64,000 nt of DNA, from assembly GCA_029378245.1 (NCBI GenBank), contig JARKIF010000027.1:310001-374000 (forward strand), read 5' to 3'. The notes under the pieces were generated by a model, which searched no databases, was not told where the DNA came from, and saw only the letters and a list, made by a program, of their open reading frames with translations. This DNA comes from Roridomyces roridus. Taxonomy: Eukaryota > Basidiomycota > Agaricomycetes > Agaricales > Mycenaceae. The stretch's first letter is position 1; each line of letters begins with the position of its first letter. The position numbers and the translations under genes were made by a program. Of this stretch, positions 36,388 through 47,750 are shown in pieces.

Positions 36388-37387
36388 GGCACGGTGGCGG
36401 TGTTTGTGTTTGGGGTGAAAAAATAAGAAAAAATCCCCAAAAAAGGAAAGAGAGAAAGGAGGAGAAAGGAGGAGCTCTCAGACTGTTCTTCTAAATATCT
36501 GCGCAGCAGGCTGTCGGCCTCAAATCACACCCAGAAATGACATTGATTGACATGAGAATATGTGGATGATTGTCAATTACTGTTCCGGCACGGAACAACT
36601 GATCACATCACACCTCAAAATTCAACAACATTTGCTGCGGCTCCCAGGATGGAATGCCCTGCGGGGTGTTTTGATGTGCATTTGCATGGAAAAGGGCCTT
36701 CCGAGTGTATAAGATTCAGGGGTTCAGTGGTGTCCAGGGGAGAAGGGTTTGGGCATTGACATTCAGCACAACATTGATGAATTGGCAAGCCCGTGGGTAC
36801 TATCCTTTGTCAAATGCATACAGAAACAGATAAATAGACATTGGCTACTGAGATGGCACTCAAATCAGCATGCCCAGGCTGTTGAACTTGCAAATCAGTG
36901 ATTTTTGAGCCATTGTGATGCCCTCCATCTTTGACGACACAGACCACCTCCTGTCTGGCTTTTCCTGGAAATCAAAGCAGTTTAACCTCCAAGAACAAGG
37001 TCAGACTGTAGAATGTTTCCCGATCTCAAATGAACAGCCAATTACAACCTCCCCGAGGATTATCTGGCTATCTTTTAGTTGTCTGCCAATCCACAAGCAA
37101 AAGATGAAGTAAAAAAGAGATTTATGGCTATTAAATTGAGCAGACAACACACTGGTAGCCGGCGGAATACTCAACACTCTTATCCAGCATGCTCTCGAGG
37201 CATACAAAGCAAGCATCAGTGCACGACAAGTCACATCTAATCTTATCAGCTGTCAAATCCCAACCGAATGCGGTTGGAACTCACGCGGCCCAGCCGCATG
37301 TGGTTGGACTCCATTTGGCCCAACCACATTGGGTTGGGCTATATGGGGCAGCCATCAACCACAAACATGGGAACCGCGCCGTTTAGG
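36388..37387. repeat. 1000-base tandem duplication, unit 2
   Basis: Head-to-tail copy of 35388-36387. After it the sequence continues CAGGTATCAAAATTTGC, unrelated to the unit. Perfect identity means a very recent duplication, or an assembly artefact given the round unit length. Confidence 0.9.
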
Positions 37388-37675
37388 CAGGTATCAAAAT
37401 TTGCTAAATCACCTCCCCCTTGGGCAGATGACTTTTTTTCAAACTGTGCATGTAGCGCCATGCAGAAACATCCCATCTGACAATCCCGTTGCATCCGAGG
37501 GCCCTGGGTAGCGAGCAGAACGGTGCCCGACGGCGTCAGTCACAGTTTACGTAACATGTCTGTCAAAGTTGGATCTTTCAGACTGATTATGGCGTCCTGA
37601 GCCCAATTGTCATCCGATTGTGTTCGGATATGAACCAATCGATTCCCATGGTGATTTTACAGTTCTTACGACACA

Positions 37676-38534
37676 CAGAGGTCGTGGGGGACATGGTACA
37701 TTCCAGCTGGGGTATGAACACGGACCTCAATGCCGTCTTTATGAACCTCATCCTCCCCTTGGCCGTCAAGAACAAGGTCAAGCCGGAGGATATGATCAAG
37801 CGCGTATTCGTGTTCTCCGATATGCAATTTGACTCGTGCGTCGTCAATAGGGGGCCGAGGCGTCCGAAATCGTCGAGGGACCTGTACCTCATCGACGAGG
37901 ATTATTCGAGGCCGGAAATGGATTCGGAGTTGTCGTGGGAGTCGAATTATGATGGGATTGAGAAGGCTTTCAAGAAGCATGGGTATGAGGTGCCTGAGAT
38001 TGTGTTTTGGAATCTTGGGGCGGAGGGGACGGTGGAGGTGGAGAAGGATAGGAAGGGTGTGGCGATGATGAGCGGGTTTTCGCCGGCGATGCTCAAGGTG
38101 TCAACAAGGTGTTCATGGGCGAGGCGGAGGAGGTTTTTGTGAGGGAAAGGAACTGGTAAGGTATATTCATCCAGGTAAGCTAGTACTTATACTTGTGGCT
38201 TATCTATGATATGAAATAGTGAGTAGATGACACAGGGGAATAAATGAAAATAGAGATAGGTAGAACCATTCAGGATGGATGGAGTAATTAATCCGGATGA
38301 ATGGAAGATATGTTCAGGATGTTCAACAGGGAGTTTCAAGCCAAGTAAATGAGTAGCTCTGCAGGGATCAATCATACAACAGAGGTCGAGGCTGAAGGTG
38401 AAAGTGAAGGTGAGGACGGCAATGGAGAGGAGAAGGGAATGAAGAAGCGGACGAAAACGGAATTCACTCCGCTGAATGTGATGAAGCAGGCGTTGGAGAA
38501 GGAGTGTTACGCTGGCCTGGTCGTGGTCGATTGA
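37676..38534 (+). pseudogene. DUF2828 protein, copy 3, C-terminal fragment with insertion
   Basis: 37676-38100 matches the vWA half of the intact gene from EVVxDMVHSSWGMNTDLNAV through MMSGFSPAMLK with few changes. Then an extra TCAACAAGGTG shifts the frame and about 230 bases of unrelated AT-rich DNA (about 38140-38380) are inserted. The last part, 38381-38534, again matches the C-terminus (KRTKTEFTPLNVMKQALEKE to GLVVVD and stop). The N-terminal half, including the metal-site motif, is absent. Confidence 0.85.
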
Positions 38535-40060
38535 AGGAGGAGTACGTATTACATTAACCCCTGCTAAATAACCCCACATTGTATCAATAGCATAGACTGC
38601 ACAATTCTCACAACTCGCATCTTTATGGTGCAGCTCGTAGATCCTAAAATTGACAATTTGACGATTACATATTGCGTGTATTGCATATTTCCTAGAGCTA
38701 CAGCAAGAACGAGCTATCAAGGGCATCAGTTAAGGACGCAGGTGAGATCTGCAAACGGACTTCACTAAAGAACGAGAAGCCACGAGTCCCGTCCGCCAAA
38801 CCGCCAAAGAAACCCACTCGCTTGCCACTCCCACCAGTCGGACGTCTTACGATCTTCGACTCGGATATCGCGTAGCGACGTCAGCTGTGTGCAGCATGCG
38901 CGTCGACCGGACAGGCAATGATGCCCCCGAGAGTACATACACTGCTTCAGCTTGACGACCCACGAGCCCGTGCGCAGCATGCTCAACGAACCGAAGGCGT
39001 GCCCCTGCAACACCCCGGGTGTACATCTACCGCGCGATGGGCTAGACGATATGTCTTGACCGAGATCTTTCTTGAGGGTAAGACGGGCATGAGGGTGGGG
39101 ATGTCGACGACGGAGGAGCGGGTGTCGAGGAGTTTCTAGGTGAAGGTTAGGTGCGGGAAGGATGGTAAAGGATAGAGGACGTACGGGCCGTGGGCCGTGG
39201 TCAGCTTTGTTGTGGGGTCTGGTGGCACGATAGTCGATAATCGACGAGGATGTGGCCAGCGACGACGACGGGTGTCTGGGGAGTGCGATGAGCACCGCCA
39301 GAGAGTATGAAGAGGGTGCGAGGTCGAGAGCAGCGTTCGCTGGACGTGTGGGTCCGTGAGGGTAACGACGACAATCTAGAAGGGAGATGAGCCAGCGGCG
39401 ACGATGAGGGAAGGAAGGGCGTACCACAGTGAGGAGCGACCTTCACTAAAGGTAGGAGAAGGTGGTGGTAGGAGAGAAAGGTGAGGAGCAAGGCGGCCTT
39501 TTATACCCAGGGACTTTGGTGGGTCCACCCATCAGTCACTCGCGTCGCGTCACTCCCTCGTTCGAAAGCACGGAGTCATCCATCCACGCGACCCAATCGG
39601 CTGAGCACCATTCGGGAGACGTTTGGCCCGGCTCATGGGCTTCCGGCTCTGAGAACGCAACGTGTCGAGTGGCACTGTGGTACCAGGCCACGATCTGTTT
39701 CTCAAGACAGCGCTCCGAGGATGAATGGATTGCCCTGTCGAGAGGACGAGCGAGTATGGTGGGTTCGTCGAGGGGATCCGGAAATCCCCATTGCCCACGA
39801 ATGTGCCTGAAGGCTGCGACGCGCTCCCAAGAAACGGTGACAACGCAGACGGCGACACGTGAATGCCACCCGTTCTGTTGGCGCGGCCTCAGAGCGCCCA
39901 CGAAATTCTACGGCCACTTGAAGGATGCAAAAGGTCGCAGCTGGTCAAGCCCATATCGGTCGAGCACGTCAGAGAGGTCGGTGAGCGCGCTGGTCAAGTG
40001 CGACCGCCCTGGCAGAAAAAGAGCCGAGATGAGAGCAAGAGTCGGACCATGGACGTTCGG
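38535..40060. other. Second copy of the DUF2828 downstream region
   Basis: Matches 26673-28430. A 4-base TACA difference near 38939 breaks the short conserved plus-strand frame noted in the other copy. No independent gene identified. Confidence 0.5.
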
Positions 40061-40821
40061 GACAAGACTCGGATGACGGCGATCAAACGGCGATCACTCC
40101 CGACTCTTTCATCTTTCTTTCTCTGTCTCCCACTTTTCCTCCTTGTGCAAGAATGCAGCGGTTTTTGCCCTTTCAGAGCGGAATTTTGCATGAGGCCTGA
40201 GCCTGCGCCTTGTGACATGTAACCTAGGCTCTTCTTGTAAATATTTTTGGTCGCTGAAGAGTTGTTCCAGGACTTGGCAAGCCGCAACTGGGCCTCTGTT
40301 GGAATTCTTTTACCCTCAATTTTTCACTTGGACTCCGCAGCTCTGTTTATCGCCCGTAGCATTCTTGGATCCCGTTCTCCTCCAGAGCTGTCTCTCTTCC
40401 GGGGGCACAGACATTGGATCACAATCTCACCCGAGTCAGATTCCATGCGGCCATAGCATCCTCCAGCCTTTGCCCACCCGAATAGCTACTCCAATGCTGG
40501 CTTAGATTCCTCAGCTATCTCCTTCTCGTGGCATCCGGTACCAAATCACAGCCCTGCGGGAGAATACACACAGCAAGTCTTCACGGGAGTATCTCGATTC
40601 TCTGTTGAAACTTGAAACAATGTGTAGTCATGGGCTGCACCGGTCTGCCGGTCGTCGTCAGTCTGGACCCTGGTGCACAGTAGCTGTGTCGACTCAATTC
40701 AAGGCAGTGTTGAATCTTCTTTCGTTCTCAAGTCGACTGTTTCCCATTGTCTTCCCTGTCTTCCCTGAAATCTCCCCCAGGTCGATACGCTACCTCAACC
40801 TCCGTGGCCAGGAACAATTAC

Positions 40822-41966
40822 ATGCCACTTCAGTCTCGCCGCCAGCCTCCGAGCGAAACCGAGGACGAGCGCCAGGCTGCCAACCCAGCAGAGTCCGCGC
40901 AGAAGCTCTCCTGGTCCGATGACGTGCTGGAAGAGGTCTCTTGCCTCGGTGAAGGCGCCGGCGGCGCCGTCCACAAGGTCAAAGACAAGCGCACTGGCAA
41001 GATGATGTCCCGCAAGAAGATTGCCTTTCGCGGGCCCATGCAGCAGCTACTGCGCGAGCTCAGCATCATTTTGAGCGCCGAGCATATCGATATCATTCTT
41101 TTTCACGGGACCTACATGAACCCCAGCTCCAGCGAAGTCAACATATTAATGGAGTACTGCGAGGGTGGGAGTTTGGAGGCTATTGGAAAGAAGGTCCAGG
41201 AACGGAACGCCGTTGTCAGTGAGAAGATTGCAGGGAGGTTAGCGGAAGGGGTGCGTTGTATGTTCTCGACTTATATCATGTATCTGACCGCGACATATAG
41301 ATCCTGCAAGGTCTCGCGTACCTCGACACCAAGCGCATTATCCACCGTAACATTAAACCCTCCTCTCACGGTCTGGCATAATCAAGCTGTGCGACTTTGG
41401 TGTCCCAGGCGAACTCGATTGCAACGCAGCCATCAACTTTAAGGGAAACTCATCCTACATGGCACCGGAGCGCATTCAGGGGATGCAATTCACGATCCGG
41501 TCTGATGTCTGGAGCACGGGCATCAGCCTGCTCGAGCTGGTCCAGAACCGCTTCCCATTCCCGGCAGATCTCCCGCCCATCGAGCTGTTGATGTACATTG
41601 CGTACGAAGAGCCACCACAGCTTGAGGATTCGCCGGGTGTGCAGTGGTCGGATGATATGAAGGATTTTATCAAGCAAACTCTGACGGTCGACGCATTGAC
41701 GCGGCCAACACCCAAGGATATGCTCGCGCATCCTTGGATGGTCAATACGATGAAGCAGGAGGGGTACATGGCGCGCTGGATAGGCCAGGTTTGGGGCTGG
41801 CCCAAGACCACCGGGTCGAGGGCAAAGTGAGTGTCTTTTCCATTCTCTTTGTCGTCCGCGCCTCTCAGCTCTTTTTTTAGACACTGATACTTCTATTCAC
41901 AGTCTCTCGCAGAATGATTCGTCACCGCTCCCCACCGAATCGTCCAGGTCCGAGGACGAGAATTAA
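40822..41966 (+). pseudogene. MAP kinase kinase-like (MKK1/2 type) kinase, frameshifted and lacking the catalytic Asp
   Basis: Exons 40822-41250, 41301-41826 and 41903-41966. The glycine loop GEGAGGAVHKV, GKMMSRKKIAF, the block GGSLEAIGKKVQERN, DFGVPGELD and SSYMAPERIQG match fungal MKK kinases of the cell-integrity pathway. Two defects: the catalytic loop reads HRNIKP instead of HRDIKP, and near 41358 about 10 bases are missing compared with the expected SNILL stretch. The Mg-binding Asn is therefore lost and the frame stops soon after. Downstream the other frame carries the C-lobe (RSDVWSTGISLLELVQNRFP, RPTPKDMLAHPWM) to the end. Its upstream region resembles that of copy C, so it belongs to the same duplication history. 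Confidence 0.82.
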
Positions 41967-42098
41967 GTCCGAGGTTCCTGCGGAGTCTGAGTCTCGGCGG
42001 CGCTGGGAGTTTGTGTTACATAAGTATGTACATCGAGGACTCAGACTCATCCATCTCTCAACTTCTGCATCGTCGCATACATAACCCAAGTACCACGG

Positions 42099-42162
42099 TG
42101 ACGCGACGCGAGGCGAACGTGATCGAGGTGCGCATGTGATCGTAATGCGGATCAGATCCGGC
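42099..42162 (+). promoter_or_regulatory. Shared distal upstream block of copy D
   Basis: GACGCGACGCGAGGCG, then CATGTGATCG, five bases, CGGATCAGATCCGG (CGG-N7-CCG). It lies about 1.45 kb before the copy D start, because about 700 bases (42.6-43.3 kb) appear to be inserted between it and the conserved proximal promoter. Confidence 0.5.
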
Positions 42163-42539
42163 ACGAATCGGACCAGACTCGGAAATCCCAGCTCCGAGTC
42201 GTTCTGCAGCTCTCCTTCACATCTTTCTCCTTGTACAATTGATGGGACACGGACCATGGACAGGCACTCCTCACCATAGCCCATCCTCATCTGGCATCCA
42301 AATACGCCGTGCGGTTCCGAGCCAGAATAAGTACTTGACAGCGTTCGCCGTTTTGGGGTTTGGCGGAGCGAGAGTCGCTCAAGACGTGCTTCAGGACTGG
42401 GGTTATTCGAATATTTCAAACTCGCCACGACAGTCGGAGACGCCGTCTCATGGAAAACGCGCTCAAGATTTCCTTGGGCCCCAGAACCCTTCGGCCTTTG
42501 GTCTCCGGAAATCCTACTGATGTGATGCCACATCTGTGA

Positions 42540-43300
42540 AACCAGTGTAATCACGATGGTTTCTGATGCCAGCCGGAATATAAAATCATTCACAATGTAT
42601 CTCTACGGCCTCACATCACGCGCCGGGCATTTGCCAACAATGGCATCATTCCTTCATCACCACTTTGGCAACACCTTTCAATTTCCACCACTCGGCAACT
42701 CGGCCCCTATCACATGCCGGAGCCGCGGCATGATCGGCATGATCTCCGTAGATGACCGAATTCCCGTGCCCGCAGCTCATTATCAAGCGGATTATTGAGC
42801 CATTACCAAGACCGAGTTCGCGGCAATGGTTCGGCAGAAGATTGATCCGTGGATATCCGGGAGGGTATATAAGGAGCGGAAAAGTAGCTAGTTGTATGTA
42901 GTACCCCCCAGTTTTCACTGGCACTGTGGTCTGTACCAAACAATCTTATTTTTTATCTAGCTGCTACATTGGTCACCTGGCTCGGTTGTAAATCCGCTGC
43001 CCAGGGTCAATACCACCGTTCATCCCGCTGCCCGCTCGCTGTCCATCACAGCGATCAAATCCCGCCATCAGCGCCATCAGTCCCGCTGTTCCGCCGTATT
43101 CATCGCCACCACCGTTTTTGGCTATCCGTATCCGTCCCGCCGTATTTCTGCCGTTCACGTACCACCCACCAAATATTATCTGTTGACCAGATACGGTCGT
43201 TGATTGCCCCCATTTGGAGTGTTGACACAATTCCCCCACTCGTTCGACTTCCGTGGCCAAAGACAAGCCTGATCGGATTTCGAATAGTATTAATTTACGT
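42540..43300. other. Sequence inserted into the copy D upstream region
   Basis: This stretch has no counterpart upstream of B or C. It contains a TATA-like GGTATATAAGGAGC at about 42866, possibly an LTR or promoter remnant. No gene seen. Confidence 0.35.
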
Positions 43301-43595
43301 TGTCACACTGAAAGTTTGGATTAGCTGCCTCAGCTTCCGCCAGTCAAATGCCGCTCATCTCGTTTCCATGGTACGAACTCATAGCCCCTTCCCATACATA
43401 TGGGAGACATCAGAGCACTGGACGACTTCCCAGGAGTGCCGTTGTCGGATCTTGTCGAAATAGATGCATAGCCACGGGCTGTACAATGTGCAGGAGCAGT
43501 GACGAAGCTTCTTAAGTCCACTGTTTCCCGCCTCGTTGACCTGCCTTTCCCTGAGCTCTCCCCAGGTCGACACACCACATCAGATACCCCATTGT

Positions 43596-46066
43596 ATGGA
43601 GACCGCGCGCACCGACTCCGCTGGGCTTGTACCGGCTCCAGACAGGTACTAAATCACAGTTTCAGGGCCAAGCGTCGCCATTCATCGCATTTTCAGGTCC
43701 GCGCAAATGTTCACAGAGGCTAGCCAGCTTAGTATCCGGGGATCGCATTTTGTGAACGTATTGGGAGATGTGAACATCAATCCCATGTCCGCCGCCGGTG
43801 GTGATGTCCTCCATTTCGTTTCTGCAGGTGCTTATGCCAACTGCAGCTGTTGTACATAGGCCACCATCCGAGACACTTCCGACGACTGCGAACACACAAT
43901 ACACTCCTGGTGGATGTTACTGCAACCAGTTGTTGTTCCAAGGACGAGGGTTCCCTCTCTACGTTCCAACGCCTCGAAACAATCTTCCTCCAGAGTATGG
44001 AAGACGTGGTGTGTCTATCGGGGATGTCGGCAGGGTCACCCCGGAGGGGGTTTTCGATTTCTTTTTCAACATATACCTACCCGCGGACCACCCCATAAAC
44101 GACAACGACGTGCCCGATAAATTTTCCCCTTTGCCTGTGTACGATTCCAAAAGTGTCCTTTCGTTGGGTTATCTGCCAGAAGATTTCGTGTCGACGCCGG
44201 ATTCCGTCCAGAGACTAGATCTGCCATCACAACGGTGCGTTGGTTGCGATACAGCTCTCGACCTATCTGATTCATTCTAGGGAATTCCAAGATTTCCTCT
44301 TCGATTGCAACGGGTCGCAAGGCGCAGTGCTGGCTATGCCCTTCGGTTCCCATGTCGAGAAACTTGGCAACAGCTTGGAGCAGATGGTAGAATATGCACG
44401 CGCCAACGCTGAGAGCTGGTACCAACACAGCAACGGCACGATGGGCCGTCGACTCCCCAATGGGTCGTTATATCTTATTACCGGGTGGGAAAAGGCCCGC
44501 ACTTGGGGAATGGCCTCCTTCCAGAACGCAACGGCTCAATCTCCATTCCGACTTGCGTTTCAACCCGTTTTCGACGGTAACACGGGCGCCCACAAGTATC
44601 GGTGGACCGCGTCGGGACCGGCTCGCACCAGGACTTCTGGTCAAATACCGGCCGAGGACGCTCCCCTCAATCAGACGGTTTTTATTCACGGATTTTCGAT
44701 TTCACTCGGGACAGGCATCTGGGGCAAACTGTTTAAAGGTGTCGAGATTTCGCAGATCGTGGATTCTCGGCTTGGACAGACAAACCGGGATTACATCCCG
44801 TTTGGATCTCAAGGATTTTCCTTTTCGTGGTCATTTGGCTTTCTTGCTGGAGGTGGCTCTACCGGAGGGAAAGAGTATGAACGCGAGGACCCCGCCTCGA
44901 CGGATGTCAAGATTTCCGATCTAGCTCCGGCGCAGAACGTCAGTTGCATTTCACCACTGGATGGAAAGCTCATCTTGTCCGCAGTTTTTCCATCCTTCCG
45001 AAGTAATACACAATTACATGCTTCAGAAGGTAAACAGATCATTCGAAAGATTGTTGTTCTCACTACCTCTCAGTTCCCTGATGCCGCTGTTGTGATGAGC
45101 CATGACGACGATTGGCGGGATATTCTCCGAGCTGTGCGTTCACTACGATGCGATGATCTTTCATCCGCGCTCATATGTTCGTGCTTAGGATAATATCAAT
45201 CGAGATGCAGTGTCACTGCTGAAGCGCGCCTGCGAAGATTTCTCGCTAGAAGAGGCGAATGGTCTGATTACGATCCGTCACGCGAGACAAAAAAGTGAAG
45301 AGGATGAGGCCGTGGTCTCATCTACAGAAGAAATTCTTGGAATAGAGTCTTCTGTGGGAACTGACAATGGCCTGGACTACCAATGTCTTCAATGGTATGA
45401 TTTCCCGCAAACAACGGATGTCCTGGTTTCAACTGACGAACATGTAGCCAAACTCGTCGAATCAACCGCGACGGAGTCAGTCCATGTCACAATTGCGAGA
45501 GACTCGGCATTGGAAGCACCTGCAACTATGATTCTCCAGTCTCGAAAACTCACGATGAACTGGAACTTGACGAGACACCCAATGTAGCACAGCTCCCAGT
45601 GCACAAAGGACGATCCGGTACTCAGGCCTACTCACCGGACGAGACGCCGCCCCACGCATCAACAGGATTCATCTCACCTGGGATGCCGTTTGATCCCAAA
45701 ACTGGAACGAGTGAATCCTATAGTAACCCCACGCAGTACACTGTTCACCCTATACGGCGGTACCCTGAGTACCTTGATGCCAAACCCAAACCTGGAACCA
45801 GCAAATCCTCTTATCCTTATTCCCAAGTTGATACTTATGATGCGGCAACCAAAGCATCTCACCACCGAGTGTACACTGATGATGCGGCAACCAAATTAAC
45901 AGACCGGATCCATCCTCAGTGCTTCAATTGTTCTTGCCAAGATACAAGCACATGGCGGCGGAGCTCACTGAGCCCCGGGAAAATTCTATGCAACAAGTGT
46001 GGGCTGTATGAACGTACACACTGCCGGAGTCGACCACTGCGATTCAGTTCGGCTAAAGCCAGATGA
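43596..46066 (+). CDS. Shared-module family copy D: module, decayed Zn2Cys6 cluster, GATA zinc finger
   Basis: Exons 43596-43645, 43697-43797, 43847-44234, 44281-44938, 44985-45029, 45074-45133, 45189-45394 and 45448-46066 give 708 residues. The module is as in C. The zinc cluster CLQCQTRRIN-R-DGVSPC, HNC, ERLGIGSTC has Arg where the third cysteine should be (CGC for TGC), so it probably cannot hold two zincs. About 130 residues later comes a GATA-type finger, CFNC to CNKCGLYERTH with W-R-R in the loop. Its loop is 19 residues against the usual 17-18. A short basic tail follows. A repeat encoding DAATK occurs twice before it. If the intron at 45395-45447 is retained, translation ends at 45587 and the GATA finger is lost, so splicing could switch the output. 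It is predicted to be a nuclear DNA-binding regulator. Confidence 0.82.
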
Positions 46067-47640
46067 CGCATATTCAACAACCCACGGGCCGCCGAGCACG
46101 CCAAGCACGCCGAGCCAGCGGAGCATATGTGTTGGGAAATGAGCATTCGGCACATAGCCGCCTCGGCGATGCCTCGGGTAATTAGTAACCTTCGACTCAC
46201 CTCGACTCAGAATTATGGAACACTTAGTAAGAATATTTCTCGTATGACTCATGACTTGACTCACAGGATAGTATATATACGGTAGTTACAGAGGGAGTTC
46301 CTCACGAGCTTGTACCTATGAATGTTTTTTTCATCCTTTATTACCACTCCCACTGCTGGAAGCGAGGTTTCCGAGCCAAAAGAACCGTGAACGGCGTGCT
46401 TTTTGCACCAAATCAACTGCTTGCATCGTGCTTTGAGCGCTGAATCAACTGTCAAGTTGCCGGTGCCTGGGCAATCGCGGTCAGGTGTCCAACTTTCTGG
46501 CGCAACTTTCAACTCTCCACTTTCGATCTCGTGATGATGGCCGTAGCCCTTGCCGACCCCGACTCTTGATGCGCTGGCCTGAACTTGTCGCGAGCGTGTT
46601 GTCTACGGCATCTCTCAGCAGCGTACGCGTCCCGGACCAACCGGTATGTTTGACCGTCTAGTAAAAGCATCAGTAGACCTGGGCAGCGCCGAATGTCGGG
46701 GACACACCATTTCCCATGGCCGCTGCTTTCTCTGTGTCTTACAGTGGGTGAAATCGAGAATGGTCCCTTTATCACGAGGTTCCTTTCTCTCACAGTCAGA
46801 CAGTCTCTGACTCGACCGCCAGCATGCCGGCCACAGTCCGCAACACGAGATGTCCAGGAACGTCGGGCGGGAATCGCGCCGCAAAGCGGGAGCGATGATG
46901 GGCGGCGGATCACATCGGCTGGCATGGGAAAGCTGAGAGTTGTCACTTGACAGTTGAGGGCAAAGTTGGGCAAAAGTTGATTTCGGGAGTTAGAATAAAG
47001 ACCGATAATAAATGTCATATGTACCACCCGGCCTCACGGCCACCGTGTAAATCTTATTCTCATTAATTGGATATCAGTGTGAACGCACGAACTTCAACAA
47101 TATGGGAGGCTCTTGCCGTTCCAACTTCCAAGGGGAAGTCTTGGAGAAAGGTTAGAGCCAGATCCCGACCCTCCTGATCCCTTTGTACTTCTAATATGAT
47201 ATTTATACCGGTCGATGGATTAAACAGATTGTATTTCAGTATACTGAGTTGAGATCCAAGTGACGCGACCAAGACGCGACGCGACTCGCTAACAAACGTG
47301 ATCCAGACATGTGATCGATATCCGGATCAGATCGGTTGGTTGCCTTGCTTGGTTGTTGCTCGGACAGAAGTCCGACTTCTTGCCAACCTCTTCCAGTGCG
47401 ATCCCGTTCGTTTCCTGTCGCATCCAGTTTGTACCAAGAAAAGTAGTAGGAAAACTCGAAATCCTGGGGCCCTGGAGCCTGCAATGGCAAGCTTGGCCCG
47501 GCTGACAGAACTATGACTGCCGGTGGATCTCTCGATTCGGGATCCATTCCAGCAGACCAACTACATCTTGATTCTCCACGGTGTCAGTTTGGACACTCCG
47601 AACTCTTTGCTTCCGCCGCTGGGATTGGTGCAGGTAAGCG
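46067..47640. other. Intergenic region between copies D and E
   Basis: Most of it holds nothing I can name. A 172-codon minus-strand frame (46509-47027) has no recognisable motif. A 13-base inverted match (TCAACTGTCAAGT) links about 46447 and 46947, too short to define an element. The conserved block at 47260 and a TATA box at 47649 belong to copy E. Confidence 0.4.
47260..47335 (+). promoter_or_regulatory. Shared distal upstream block of copy E
   Basis: GACGCGACGCGACTCG, then CATGTGATCG, five bases, CGGATCAGATCGG. Here the two triplets are direct (CGG-N7-CGG) rather than inverted. It lies about 420 bases before the start codon. Confidence 0.5.
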
Positions 47641-47648
47641 CCGCACGC

Positions 47649-47655
47649 TATAAAT
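47649..47655 (+). promoter_or_regulatory. TATA box of copy E
   Basis: TATAAAT about 100 bases before the start at 47751, followed by a CT-rich leader with (TC)n. This supports the chosen start. Confidence 0.5.
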
Positions 47656-47750
47656 GACTGTCTGCACAGCTGTCCATCTCTGCACCGCCCTGATATCCCT
47701 CTCCCTCACTCCCCCGACTCTCTCTCTCTCTCTCGCATTTTCAGCGCATC

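Noticed and set aside
42960..43020. Possible tRNA-like sequence (GGTCACCTGGCTCGG)
   Set aside because: No acceptor stem or T arm could be paired.
46444..46958. Transposon between short inverted matches (TCAACTGTCAAGT)
   Set aside because: Only 13 bases match, there is no target duplication, and similar words are frequent nearby.
46509..47027. 172-codon minus-strand frame as a gene
   Set aside because: No recognisable motif, no supporting splice sites, no copy elsewhere in the window.
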